A DNA stretch of 64,000 nt from assembly GCA_036365515.1 (NCBI GenBank), contig CM070873.1:83401948-83465947 (forward strand). Reading direction: 5' to 3'. A program made the translations under genes and the position numbers. Source of the DNA: Torymus aiolomorphi. Its lineage: Eukaryota; Arthropoda; Insecta; Hymenoptera; Torymidae. Numbering within the stretch: the first letter of the stretch is position 1; each line of letters opens with the position of its first letter. Below, piece by piece: positions 50,719 to 62,734 of this stretch. The notes beneath the pieces were generated by a model. It ran no database searches, had not been told where the DNA came from, and was given only the letters and a program-made list of their open reading frames with translations.

Positions 50719-51644
50719 TTGCTTAGCTAAAAGAGCGGAGAAGGAAAGCGAATCGGCAAGGGTAGCCGCGGCGCGCGAGTATCGGGAGGGGGGCGGAAAA
50801 TCATTGCCGGCGTGAATCAGCGAATCGGCGTGCGCAATATGCGGCCAAAAACTGATCTCGAACTAGAATTAGCCTGCGAGAATGCCGAGATTCGAATTCC
50901 TCGTGTCGATCGCGTGGGCGAGGCGGCGCCGATTTTCTTAGAATAGGCACCGCCGATGGCAAAACACTCGGCTGCGGAGAGGGAGGGAATCTCACGCGCA
51001 CGCCGTAAATTACTTGGCCCCGCATTTCTGGCCGCTTACTAACCACCGGCCTCTATTTACGAATACGCGAGCGCGAGTCTTCCACCCTTACTCGGACTTT
51101 TCCGCCGATAAAGGCGCCTCCCCTTTCCCCCAACACTTCAACGCTCAATCAGATTGCCTAATTATACTTGAGTTCGACAAAGTATTTGCCGAGACGTAAA
51201 AGCAAGACTTAAATATAAAATATAACTTATTGGGCCGATGCGTCTTCGCGTAAAAATATATAAGACGACGGCGCTTTATTCACCCGCCTAAATATAAACG
51301 AAATAAACAAATACTTCGGAAAGTTCTGTTTATAAATATTTCTCCTCCATTTCCCATACGGCTCGAGCAGAGTAGTACCTGAAACCTTTTCTGTTTTTGC
51401 GCGCAATCGGTCGAGCGCGGGATTGGCGTCGGCAGAGGTGATAGCTGCGCTCGTGCGAATTAAGCGGGAGGCGGGGATCAAGCGTCGGATTGAATGAGCA
51501 GGTTCTGCGCTGACCCAAGAGGGGGGTTACGATCGCGACGAAGGGGCTGCGAGCGCGGGGGAGGCCGGAGGCGCCTCGCATAAAGGTGACTCGGCGCGCG
51601 GAGCGCGTATCACATGCCGCGGAACAGCCCGTTTCGAACGTCGC

Positions 51645-51652
51645 TTATATAC
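51645..51652 (+). promoter_or_regulatory. TATA-like motif before the BMP-like gene
   Basis: TTATATAC within GC-rich sequence about 55 bases upstream of the ATG at 51702. If used, the leader would be under 30 bases; a start further upstream in the GC-rich block is equally possible. Confidence 0.25.
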
Positions 51653-51701
51653 GTGTACGCGCAGCCGGAGCTCCGCGAGCCCGCGATTTTACGAGTGCGA
51701 A

Positions 51702-54700
51702 ATGAATATCGCAAGGTTCAAGTGGCCCTCCGCCATGGCGATTGCGGTCTTGGCCCTCAGTGTAATAGTGGGAGCGGACGAGTCGCCGCAGGACTCGCGG
51801 CTTGCGAGGCTACAAGTGAATTTCGGAGAGGAAGTGCGACTGGAGCTTGACGACAGCCGCAGGCAGGAGGCGCTCAGGAGACTGAAAGAGGTACTGGCTT
51901 CAGTCTTGCTACACGGAGACAAATTACTATTCTGTACAATAACTGTGGGACTGCAGACTTAAATTTTCATGAAAATTACTACAATTTATAGTAAAAATTA
52001 CAAAATAATAGCAATTTTTACTATAAATTGTACACCGATTACTAGAGTTCGCTAGTAATTTTGTCACAGACTGGCTAAAATGAACTTTTTACGAGATTTT
52101 TAACAAATTTTACGAGGCAGAAAATAAATTTTACCATTTATTATTGTAATTTTTCAAATGTGAATCATAAAAATTATTTTGTGCCTCGTAAAACTTGTTA
52201 AAAATCTTGTAAAAGTCCATTTGAATCAGTCTGTGACAAGATTACTAGCCCCACGGTTACTATAGAAAATAGTAATTTTTCTCCGTGTACTCTTTTTCTT
52301 TTACTTTCCCTCCATACTGAAACCGCCCCCTTCGTTCAAAAAGTTCCTGGGGATTGAAGGCGAGTTGAGGGAAGAGAGCCGCGAAGAGGCGACCCCGGAG
52401 TTCATGATGGAGCTGTACCACACAGTCACGGACTCGGACGGACAGACCAAGGCGAACAATCCTTACGACGCCACGGTAGTGCGCAGCTTCATCGAAAGAG
52501 GTGAGCCGCCGAATAATTACCATCTCAGACAGCGGCTAAACTCTTGGATTAACGTGTATTGCAGACGCTTCGTCCCCCCATCTTTACATTTTCAACGTAT
52601 CCGGGCTCGAACTCAACGAGTCTGTACTCGAGGCTGAGCTGCACCTGTACAGGAAGCGCGCGTCCACCAACTCGGTGCATCCCTCGGTTCTGTCCTCTCC
52701 GTACTACCTAGTAAGTGATCAAGTAACCGGGGCGGCCAAAAATAATATTAACCAAAGGCTGCTACTCTTGCAGATAAAAGTCTTCCAAGTCCTACCAGAT
52801 AGAAGCTTGGAGGAGCCGGACCTGCACAGGCTGCTCAATGTCCATTACGTCGGAGCGTACGCCTCGGGCTGGCAAGTGAGTATAATCCCTTCTTAAAAAA
52901 ATTATGGTGAAGCCTCTATAGATTTGATCTGTGATTGGCTCTTGGATAAAAGGCACGAGATTTTAAAATTAAATATAATTCATTTTTATTTGATAATTAG
53001 GTATTATTTGTTGGAATATTTATTGGAATAAAAATGATTAAAGTGAAAAGTATTAAATTAATAATAATAATCAAATTAATGTTGGTTGCTTAAAATAAAT
53101 AACACGTTTTAATTATTTGTTAAAGTGATGGCCAGAAGTAGAAAAGTATTTCAAAACACAATACGATTAGTTATTGAATTGCACGGTAAAATTCAAAACA
53201 ATAAGCAATGTTTTAATCTTAGAAGAATTAATTATGTTAATATTAGAATAAATTATGTCAATAATATACAAAATTTTGTACTCGTTAAGAGTAAATGTAC
53301 CAAAGTATTATATCAATTATTAAAGATGCATCAAAATTAAAAGAAAAAGATTTCCGGCTTATAAGTTATAAAGAATAAATTAAAAGTACATAGGGTGACT
53401 TCACCAATGAAGGAACGAATAAGGTAATTGGTTTTTGAAATTTATATTCTAAAATGTTCAAACTTTGCGTCGGTGAGCAAATTTTGAATAAAAAAATCAA
53501 AGTAAAAATTTTATTTAATGAAAATCTGTAAATATCTCCTAAACACCAGTAAAGGAACACGCAATCTTAGTATCTAAATACGTTTCACCAGTGAAGGAAT
53601 ACATCGCCAGTGAATAAACACTTAATAGCGGTGATTTTTTATTTTACTCTTAACAAGATCATTTCTTTTATGCCGAATCTTTATATAAAATGAAATAAAA
53701 ATTTTCAACAACTAGAAAGCTTGATATTTTCATATATATAAAGAAAATGTTCGTTAAACTGGTGACTGTTCCAATACTGGTGTAGTCACCCTAGTTAGAC
53801 GAATTCGTTAACAGTTAAGTTTGAGTCGTTTACTCAAACGATTCATGACTTAACTGTTAACAAATTTGTCTAACTATAAATGAACATTCATTTGTTCATA
53901 TCCAAACGTCCGTTCGTTAACAATAAAGATTTTCTTTTCTCTGTGCACTGAACGCATAAAAGTGAAAGGCTGGTCTTCTGTCCCGCAGATATACAACGTG
54001 AAGCAGGCGGCGCTGTCGTGGCTGGAGGGCGCGCCGAACCTGGGCCTGCTCGTGGCCGCGAGCACCATTTTCGGCGACCGCGTGAGCGTCGACTTCTCGC
54101 GGCGGGGCGAACAGCCACGCGACAAGCAGCCCGTCCTCGTGCTCTTCGACGGCGACCTGCCGGTTGAGGCGCAGCCCGAGGAGGGGGCCGAGGCGCGAAG
54201 CAGGAGGCATACCGACGACGCCAGAGGACAGCCCGAGGTCCCGGGGCACGCGGACGCCCGCCAGCCCGAGTTCTACCGCAGAGAGAAGCGACCCGCGCGA
54301 GGTAAGCGTTCCCTTCTAGTCTAGGCGCCAGGAGGGTTCTCGTGACCGATGGATGTCCACGCCTTCACCAAAGCTTTTCTTACGTATTTTTGTCTGCTCA
54401 TTCCGAATTTCGAAGGTGGACAGTCGCCAGACTGTATTTTTTTTTTTATTAACAATTTAATTGTTTAAATTGCTGCCAAATTAATATGATTATTTACAAC
54501 TGAATTCTAACTGTATGAAACTATAGTAAATTGATCTAAAATTATGCTCGTTTTTTCAGAATTGAAAAATTTTTATTAGAAACCGAATTATTGCAAATTT
54601 AGTGTAATAACTCGCGAATTCGAGCGCGAGCCGCTAGATTACGCAGTCTACAGTGCACTGCGCGCGGAGCTGCGCGCGGCTCCGCGCTCGCGCTCGAATT

Positions 54701-56446
54701 CGCGAATTATTACACTAAATTTGCAATAATTCGGGTTCTAATCAAAATTTTTCAATTCTGAAAGAACGAGCATAATTCTAGATCAATAAACTACAGTTTT
54801 ATACAGTTAGGATTCAGTTATAATTAATCATATTGATTTGGCAGCAATTTAAACAATTAAATTGTTAATAACAAAAAAACTAACAGTCTGGCGACTGTCC
54901 ACCTTCGAAATTCGGAATCAGCAGACAAAAATACGTAAGAAAAACTTTGGTGGAGGCGTGGACACCCATCGGCCACGGGAACCCCCCTGGCGCCTAGACT
55001 ATTCCACCCATTAGGAGAGACCCTGCCTCTGGCTCGCGCGGATTAGGCTCCGGGATACAGGTGCCTAAAGAAAAGAAAATCTTTACATTAAAAGTATACT
55101 TTTCTAACTATAAAATCCTGATGTTATTTGTGCCAAAGTATATATTTCTTAGTAGTTAACAATATGTCTTAATAATTAAGTAATAGTCCTTAACAGTTAA
55201 GACGCAGGTCATTTGTTCAAATTTTCTACAATTTCAAAGACACGGTTTCTCAACTATTAGGAAATATTATTTAGCTGTTAAAGAACATTCGTTTGTTCGT
55301 ATCCAAACGTCCGTTCGTTTATAGTTAATGACGTTGCTTTAATGTAAAGATTTTCTTTTCTCTGTGTGCACATTGCTGTTTTTAGCTAACCGATCGTGTT
55401 AGTAATCCGCGGGCCAGAGGCGGCGCGTCAGCTGCGGTGCGTGCTTTACTCACTGGCTTCTGCTCAGATTTCGTGCCGCAGCGCAGGAGCCTAGAGGAGC
55501 GGCTCAGCTCGATGCAGGTCTACGAGCGCGCGCTGCTCCGCGAGAGGCTGAACGGCCGGCGCAGAACGCAGGGTCACGGCAGGAGGCGCCGGGAGGCAGC
55601 TGCGAGCGAGTGCGGCAAGGTCGAGACGGAGGCCTGCGCGCGCCGCGAGCTACACGTCAACTTCAAGGACATCGGCCTCACGAACATCATCGCGCCCGAC
55701 GGCTACGCCGCGTACCAGTGCCGCGGACACTGCAACTCGCCCCTCAGTCAAGACCAGAAGCCCACGAACCACGCGACGATACAGGTGAGCGCACGCGGGA
55801 GCTCCAAAACAAAGTTTATTTGGTAAATTACGAGTCTGATCGGTGTTTCATTTTTTATTAATGATTTTTAAACACGATTACGCTATTTTAAGGTGAAAGG
55901 TCATGTTAATTTTTTTTTTTGTTTGGTGAAATTGATACTTTAAACAAGGAAAAAAAATCCGAAATCTAAAAAAAAATTTTTTCTTTTGAATCATATATCA
56001 ATAATAGTATAATATAATAACAAAATTTATCATAAATATCAGCACATGTTTTTTCATGTGCCGTCAACCTTCCAGCAGCTACAGAAAATTATCATCCTAT
56101 AGAATTACGTAATTTATAAGATGGTATTTTTTCTGAGCCAAATACCAAACAGATTCGTAATCTACGTATAAGAATCTATCAAATAAACTTTGGTGATGCC
56201 TACAAAAGTGTAGTCAGGAAATGGATGAAATCCAACGGTGGCACTTGCTAAACATACACGTCCACTTTCTCACAGGGGATAATTCACAAGATGAACCTCG
56301 CGCCCGGCGAGGAGGTCCAGACGCCCTGCTGCGTGCCTGCCAACTTGTCGAGCATCTCCATTCTCTACCACGACGACGATGACAGGGGTGGAGTTGTGCT
56401 GAAGAGCTACACAGACATGGTCGTCGTCACTTGCGGCTGCCGTTGA
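51702..56446 (+). CDS. BMP-type TGF-beta ligand precursor (BMP9/10-like, divergent)
   Basis: Seven exons: 51702-51890, 52344-52500, 52565-52710, 52774-52875, 53989-54301, 55468-55784 and 56276-56446 (TGA), 464 residues, all GT/AG and in phase. Residues 1-25 form a signal peptide ([15 protein letters not shown]). The prodomain shows the usual [19 protein letters not shown] strand and a [15 protein letters not shown] block. A furin-type site GHGRRRR ends at residue 344, leaving a mature part of about 120 residues; RREKR near 297 is a possible second site. The mature part has [39 protein letters not shown] and the terminal CGCR. The CRGxCNxPL block resembles BMP9/10. Unusual: the GW-x-x-W motif reads GLTNI, and an extra cysteine (351) precedes the first knot cysteine (359), giving eight. 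The CC pair for the dimer bond is kept. ADMP- or Gbb-type identity cannot be excluded. AATAAA at 56617. Confidence 0.9.
52050..52246. repeat. Inverted repeat in BMP-like intron 1
   Basis: CTAGTAATTTTGTCACAGACTGG, TTTTTACGAGATTTTTAACA and TTTTACGAGGCA are mirrored by TGCCTCGTAAAA, TGTTAAAAATCTTGTAAAA and CAGTCTGTGACAAGATTACTAG. A MITE-like hairpin of about 200 bp. It is preceded by a smaller TTTATAGTAAAAATT palindrome at 51988-52032. Confidence 0.72.
53391..53793. mobile_element. TIR element TAGGGTGACTTCACCA in BMP-like intron 4
   Basis: Left terminus TAGGGTGACTTCACCAATGAAGGAA is mirrored by TTCCAATACTGGTGTAGTCACCCTA. 403 bp, AT-rich interior, non-coding. Confidence 0.72.
53794..53946. mobile_element. 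Hairpin and MITE end in BMP-like intron 4
   Basis: An 81-bp hairpin (GTTAGACGAATTCGTTAACA to TGTTAACAAATTTGTCTAAC, 53794-53874) abuts the preceding element. It is followed by ATCCAAACGTCCGTTCGTT and AAGATTTTCTTTTCTCTGTG. That tail is repeated at the right end of the element at 55062-55366, so this is likely a truncated relative. Confidence 0.6.
54317..55001. mobile_element. 685-bp palindromic element in BMP-like intron 5
   Basis: TAGTCTAGGCGCCAGG starts it and CCTGGCGCCTAGACTA ends it. The arms of about 330 bp stay well matched to a GC-rich centre (54610-54700, GCGAATTCGAGCGCGAG and complement). It begins only 15 bases after the exon 5 donor, so the transcript would carry a very large hairpin at the start of the intron. 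Confidence 0.85.
55062..55366. mobile_element. MITE with AAAAGAAAATCTTTACATTA termini in BMP-like intron 5
   Basis: AAGAAAAGAAAATCTTTACATTA at the left is mirrored by TAATGTAAAGATTTTCTTTTC at the right. The subterminal ATCCAAACGTCCGTTCGTT is shared with 53900-53920. About 305 bp, ending about 100 bases before exon 6. Confidence 0.68.
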
Positions 56447-56616
56447 GTCGCCGCATGTGGATATACACCAATGGCTCATTTTGTATTAGTCAAACCCCGT
56501 GATACCTATATAATATTACATTAGAATTTACAGTAGCATTATCCTACGCATGAATCGTCTTCAACGCTTCCTTTTCCAAGCGGTTCCGGCGTCAGAGAAA
56601 ACATTCCTAAAATTAT

Positions 56617-56622
56617 AATAAA
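56617..56622 (+). promoter_or_regulatory. Polyadenylation signal AATAAA of the BMP-like gene
   Basis: AATAAA 171 bases after the TGA stop. Other AATAAA-like motifs follow within the next 350 bases, so longer 3' ends are possible. Confidence 0.45.
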
Positions 56623-57967
56623 ATAATAAGTTCTTCTTAAGTTGACTTGATGCATGTCTAGTGATTTCGTTCAATTATCGCAAGAGGCTGTAGCATCTGT
56701 ACATATATTATTCATATTAACCTAAATACTATAGTGATTTGTAAAAAAATTGTTCGTAAGCTAAAATAACTTGACAATTAGGTATATAATGAATGCTTGT
56801 TAAAAAATATACCGAGGAAAAAGCCGCTTTCATATATGTATGATGTATATTTCTTATATATATTACTTAGGTTTACTTTTGCGTTGTACGAACAAATAAT
56901 TAAACGACTTATTTTTCCAAGTTTGAAATTGTATAGATAATACGCAAGTGTAATAAAAGATTGTTAGAAAAAAATACATCTACAGGAAACGAGCATAAAA
57001 ATATACTAGCTAATTCATCCAATTTTCCCAACACTTAAGTATACCCATCTTTTCAATCACCCCCGTTAGCCTTACTTGGTCGGACCTATATTATATCATT
57101 TTACGAATTGCGCGAAATTGCACTGAGACGGACGATTGAAGCAAATTATCACGCATCGTCCTTGCCTTACGTTTTCTCCCCTCGCTCAAAGTAGCGAGTT
57201 TTTCTGATGCATTCTTCGGTGATGTGCTTAGTACGTCTATCCTCCATTTCTTGTTGACTTATCGAGACTCAATCGCACATAATTTAGGTATAGAAGAGAA
57301 ACGCTGGAGACTTCTTTTTATTTTTATGTATAAATATTTTCAATTAGGGAGATCTGCAACGCACAAAGTCAAAACACGGCCCCTTTTGTTTTTTTGTTCA
57401 GTAAAAGACGAAAAATAATAATTTTAAATAAAAAATGGCTGCCAATTCATTGGCACGAAGCTTCCTCAAACTAATTTATCAATTCCTTTTTTTAAACTTT
57501 TTTATAAAATAATTTTTTTCTCAAAAACAAATGAAGAAAATTTGTTGAAATTTTAACCAAATATAGTTTTTAATAAGTGTAATAAGTGGTTAAAATTTTG
57601 AGTCGATTTGTCAAATATTCTCTGAAAAACAAGTATTCGAAAATATTTCAAAATAATTAGTTCTTTAAAAAGTAACAAATATCTGTATTGTTTTAATTGT
57701 AATATTATATTCAAAATCTTTTAAAATTACTAAATAACCTTATTACTTCAAATTATATTTTCTTTATGAAATTTCACACATATATTGCCTATAACACACA
57801 CCAAAATGTATTACGTACGGGAATATCTTTAATTTTACTTAAATTAATACCGTCTTTAATTATTCATAAAAAATACATGTTTTTTGAATGATCGTCCATT
57901 TCATTAACCTACCTTCATTATACCTCGTTGCAATATTTTTAAATAGTGGAGCTAATAACTTATTAAA

Positions 57968-58647
57968 CCCTAGTGGAAATGTCATTTGTTCAAAACTGTG
58001 TAAAATAAGGCATGGTGTGGTTTGTGCACGTAAGAATTATGCACATATTTATTGTGCACACTTTAGCATTGGTGTATATCTATATCTATGTGTATACTCC
58101 AATGCTAAAGTGTGCACAATAAATATGTGCATAATTCTTATGTGCACAAACCACACCATGCCTAAAATAAGTACGTATTTTTAGACGTTTAAAACAGTTT
58201 TGAACAGTTTTGAACAGATTTAAACAGTTTTGAACAGTTATGAACGATTTTAAACAGTTTTGAACAGTTTTAAACAGTTTTAAATGGTTTTGAACATTTA
58301 GAACAGTTTTAAACAGTTTTGAACAGTTTCAAATGGTTTTAAACAGTTTTGAACAATTGAAATTTTTAATTATTAATACTATTAATACTATTTTAAAACA
58401 AGTTCAAAACTGTTTATAACTATTCAAAATTGTTCAAAACCGTTTAAAACTGTTTAAAACCGTTCATAACTGTTCAAAACTGTTTTAAACTATTCCAAAC
58501 AAATTCTTATTGATTAATACTATTTTCACACAAAAGTTCAAAACTGTTTAAATCTGTTGAAAACTGTTCAAAACTGTTTTAAACGCCCAAAAAGACGTAC
58601 TTTTGAACAGTTTTAAACAGTTTTGAACAAATAATATTTCCACTAGG
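57968..58647. mobile_element. CCCTAGTGG foldback with GAACAGTTTTA arrays, copy 2
   Basis: CCCTAGTGGAAATGTCATTTG at the left, ATAATATTTCCACTAGG at the right. The interior is made of CAGTTTTGAAC / GTTCAAAACTG units that switch orientation near 58370. A separate hairpin element is inserted at 58009-58162. Confidence 0.82.
58009..58162. mobile_element. Nested 154-bp hairpin with 8-bp target duplication (hAT-like MITE)
   Basis: GGCATGGTGTGGTTTGTGCAC and the following 50 bases are mirrored almost perfectly, ending GTGCACAAACCACACCATGCC, with a 12-base loop rich in TATATC. TAAAATAA flanks it at 58001-58008 and 58163-58170. An 8-bp duplication is typical of hAT elements. Confidence 0.85.
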
Positions 58648-58739
58648 AAATTAAAAAAAGCAAGTAAATAACACGCGTGCGTATCGCGCGTCATTTCCAT
58701 TTTCTTGTAACATATACATAAAGTAGTTTCCGAAAAATT

Positions 58740-59690
58740 ACGATTTGAAAAAAGGGCTAAAACAGTTTTAACCTAAAAAATTTCTGAAATTCATAAAGGA
58801 ATTCTTTTATTACCATAAGAACTCATATAATAAATAATATACAAACTCTACATCTCTACAAAATTTCAAAGAAATTAAAACAATTTTACTCTAGTTATTG
58901 TGCAAATAAAAAAAGTCATTTTTAGAAATACCATAATTTTAAATATCAAATATCTGAAAAAGTAACCATATAATCTTGATCAAAATTTACACAGATATTG
59001 CCTATATCCCAAACAAAATAGTCTATAAATTTCAAGCTTATTCCACGGAGTCGTCATTTAGAAATTACGATTATCAAGAAAATGTAAAAAAGTTTTAACC
59101 TTAAATATCTCAAAACATCATGAGACAATTCTTTTACCTAAAGGACTTATACAATAAATATATAAACTCTACATTTCCACAAAATTTCAACATGATTAAA
59201 CCGACTGAGAAATTATATTTATTATTATCGAGCCGATTTCGAGAAATTACAATTTGAAAAAAAAACTTAAAAAATTTTTAACCTCAAATATCTCTGAAAT
59301 TTATGAACCAATCATTTTGCCCAAAGAACTCGACCGAGAACTATCCAAAAATACCCCTACAAGAAATTTTAAAACGATTAAGCCAATTTTACTCCATTTA
59401 TCGTGTGATATACAAAATTCATTTTTTTCGGTTTTTAATTTGTTTCTCAAAAACTAATCGACAGAATGGATTTAAATTTGTGCAGATTATAGCTATTTAT
59501 ATTTTGTATCATCATGATTTAAAAAAAAAATGATGGTTCAGTTTGGGAGTTATAAGTAAAAAAAAAAGTTTTTGTTAAAGGCAAAAGAACCGTGATAGCT
59601 AGAGAATTTTTTTGTTACCTCATAGAGGAAGCTTTGTAACGGTGAAAAAAAAATTCGAGACAAAAAATGTTCAAAAAGATGTTTTAAGGC
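58740..59690 (+). repeat. Dispersed repeat, copy 2
   Basis: Same order of blocks as 15990-16910 (CCAATCATTTTGCCCAAAGAACT, AGTTTGGGAGTTATAAGT, AGAACCGTGATAGCTAGA). Internally it also repeats itself two or three times, e.g. TCAAATATCTCTGAAA-like segments near 58785, 58940, 59100 and 59285. Confidence 0.65.
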
Positions 59691-60219
59691 GATGTGAACC
59701 TCAAAATCAACCCAATTTCATTATTTAATTAATAAACATTCGAACGTTTATTTGGAAAAACAATTCTGTCAGGCGCTCCGTGTATGTAAATACTATGCTC
59801 AGATTTTTTTTTGTGCGATTCTATCAGCATTTCCATGAGATACGCTCGTTTTAAAACTGGCAAAATTCGAAGTATTACAGATCCCTACTTATCGACATTG
59901 CGGCTTTTATTTAATTAAATAAATTCTGAGTAGATTTTTGGAAAAACAGCTCTGTCAGGCGCTCCGTATATATAAATACTATACTCAATTTTTTTTTTTT
60001 AGTAATTCTATTTCAAAAAGTGGGTTTCGAAAGTAACAAAATTTTAGCGTGTTCTTTAAAATCTAAATAATTTTTGCTTTATTTTTTAAAATATAGGTTG
60101 CCGACCTATTGTTCAAGAAAAAAATTATTGTAAATGGTTACTTTTACATTGAGAGTAAATGACGCCATATAACGCATAACAGGAAGTAATAGTATTACTT
60201 GATAAAAAAGTGGGTTTTA

Positions 60220-61050
60220 CCCTAGTGGAAATTTAATTTGGGCAAAACGGTTTAAAACAATTCGTAACTGTTCAAATCTGTTTAAAACTCTTTATTAGTG
60301 TGAATTTTTGGACGTTTAAAACAGTTCTAAACAGTTATGAACAATTTTGAACAGTTTTGAACGATTTTGAATTTTTGTATTGAAAATGTACTGATCAGAC
60401 ATTTATTTGATCAGTTTAAAACAGTCTTAAATAGTTATGAACAATTTTAAACAGTTTTAAACAATTCAGAATGATTGTATTGAAAATGTACTGATCATCA
60501 GGAAATTATTTGAAATAGTTTAAAACAGTTTTGAACAGTTTACAGCAGTTTTGAGCAAATTAAATTTCCAGTAAGGAAGCGACTTTTCGTCATATCTGCG
60601 ACGACGGCGACATTAATAACTGTTCAAAACTGTTAAAAACTATTCTAAACAAATTCATATTGTTCAAACGAAAGTTCAGAACGGATTAAAACTGTTCAAA
60701 ATTGTTTGAAACCATTCATAAATGTTCAAAACCATTTAAAACTGTTTAAAACAGTTCATAACTGTTCAAAATTATTTTAAACTGTTTTAAATAAATTCTT
60801 ATTAATTAATAATATTTTAATACAAAAGGTCAAAACAGTTTTAAATTGTTCGTAAATGTTTAAAAAAGTTCAAAAGTTTTCAAAACTGTTTAAAACTGTT
60901 CATAACTGTTTAGAACTGTTTTAAACGTCCAAAAATTCACACTAATAAACAGTTTTAAACGGTTTTGAACAGTTTTAAACAATTTTAAACAGATTTGAAC
61001 AGTGACGAATTGTTTTAAACTATTTTGAGCAAATTAAATTTCCACTAGGG
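60220..61050. mobile_element. CCCTAGTGG foldback with GAACAGTTTTA arrays, copy 3
   Basis: CCCTAGTGGAAATTTAATTTG and its complement at the ends, 831 bp. The marker TGCGACGACGGCGACATTAA near 60598 is the reverse complement of the one in copy 1. The two copies share long stretches (TGTACTGATCAGACATTTAT and others) in inverted order. Confidence 0.85.
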
Positions 61051-62734
61051 TTCAAAAAGAAAAACATAGCTTAAGAAAGATGAAATTCAGCTCTTTCTTT
61101 TAAGTTTATCAAATATGTGTCAAGCCGACCTTTTTAAAAAGATATGAATGATTATAAACACAAATAGCAGACGACATGCACGAGAGCGAGAGAGACAGAA
61201 CGACGCGTATGGCATGCATATGGTATATAGTTTATGCTCTCGCTGAGCGCACAAACTATAACGCGTTAAAGAACTACCTTAAGGCGATATTTTTTTATAT
61301 TTGTTGATTTTGAGAAAATTTCTTTTCGTGGACATGCGTGCGCGCGCGTGTGTGTGTGTGTGTAAACTCTTTATATCTCGGAAACAAATCTGTCGATTTT
61401 CGTCGGACAAAGACTATTCTCTTCGTCTCGCGAAAAAAACTCGGTATCCTAATGGATTTGAGTTTTTATTGATTTTCTTTTTTTATAACCAAAAAACGAT
61501 TTTGAATTTTGAATTTTTTTGATTTTTTTTTATATCTTACAGCCATTATAACATAATGTAATGAACGTTTCTTGAAAGGTATTTAAACTACCTACATTTT
61601 CTTTTTTTTAATATTTAAATTATCTTCACTCCGTCATTTGTTATTAAGAAAAACGTTTTTATATTTGATAAATTAATTTTTCAAAAAATATTTTATTTAT
61701 TGACTTGACATCTTATCCATTTATTACACTCATTGAAGACCATATTTGGTTAAAATTTCAAGAGATTATCTTCATTTGTTTTTTAGAAAAAAATTATTTT
61801 AGAAAAAATTTGCGTTTTCGTTGTCGCACGATAACTAGAGCAAAAATTATCCAATCGTCCTGAAATTTTGCATAGATGTAGCTTTTGTGCACCTTCAGAT
61901 CGAGTTCATTGCCCAAAAAAATCGGCCGATTACAAAAAAAGATATTTGATGTTAAAAATTTTTTTAAAACATTTTCGAATCGCGTTTCCTCAGAGAATAC
62001 TTGATTTATCAGCTTAAAATTTTAATCACTTATTAAACTCATTGAAGACTATATTTAGTTAAAATTTCAAGAGATTATCTTCATTTGTTTTTCAGAAAAA
62101 ACAGTTTTTTTATGATAATTTCATATATTTAAAGAAATTGTTCGTTAATTTTGTAAAAATTTACAAACTTAAATTTAGAATAAATTATATTTTTATACCA
62201 CTCTAACCTCAAAATCACAACTTTGGTATGATTTTTCGGCGCTCGTGGTATAAAATACCGTTCGAAACTAGTGTGTAAGTCGATTATTTAGCTCATGTGA
62301 CTTTTTGCTCGAATTTAAATAATTTCAACATATTTTGTAACAATTATCGATAATTTTTCTAAAAATTTACGAAAAATTTTTTTAGGGGGCGATAAAAAAT
62401 AGAAAAACCCCCGCTACTCGAGTAGCAGGCGAGCAAAATTGTAAAACGCCCGCTGACAACTTTTTTCCCCTGCCAGTCAAAAAGGGTCACTTTAGTCCCG
62501 CTTAATAGGTTAAACAAAGTTTTTAACCTAACGGAGCCATCTCCTTCAAAGCACCGTAAATGTATTGTATATAAATATCCAACAATTAAACAAGATTTCG
62601 TGACATAGTATTTTTGACTGAAATATTACTATAATAACTAGGGGGGCTGCGTCCCCATGCGCGCCAACCCTCCGCTGTCTATATAAAAACTTCTTTTTTT
62701 TTACACTATTCAAGAAAACCTTATATCTTCGACA

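Larger units (their letters stand above)
47396..51701. other. Intergenic region upstream of the BMP-like gene
   Basis: Two GC- and CpG-rich blocks (about 47500-48720 and 50740-51700) flank AT-rich repeats at 49043-50718. The open frames in the GC-rich blocks on both strands have no recognisable protein similarity or splice context. They look like promoter or CpG-type sequence, with the right block leading into the BMP start codon. Confidence 0.5.

Noticed and set aside
58009..58162. microRNA precursor
   Set aside because: The 154-bp near-perfect hairpin has terminal inverted repeats and an 8-bp target duplication, which identifies it as a MITE rather than a microRNA locus.
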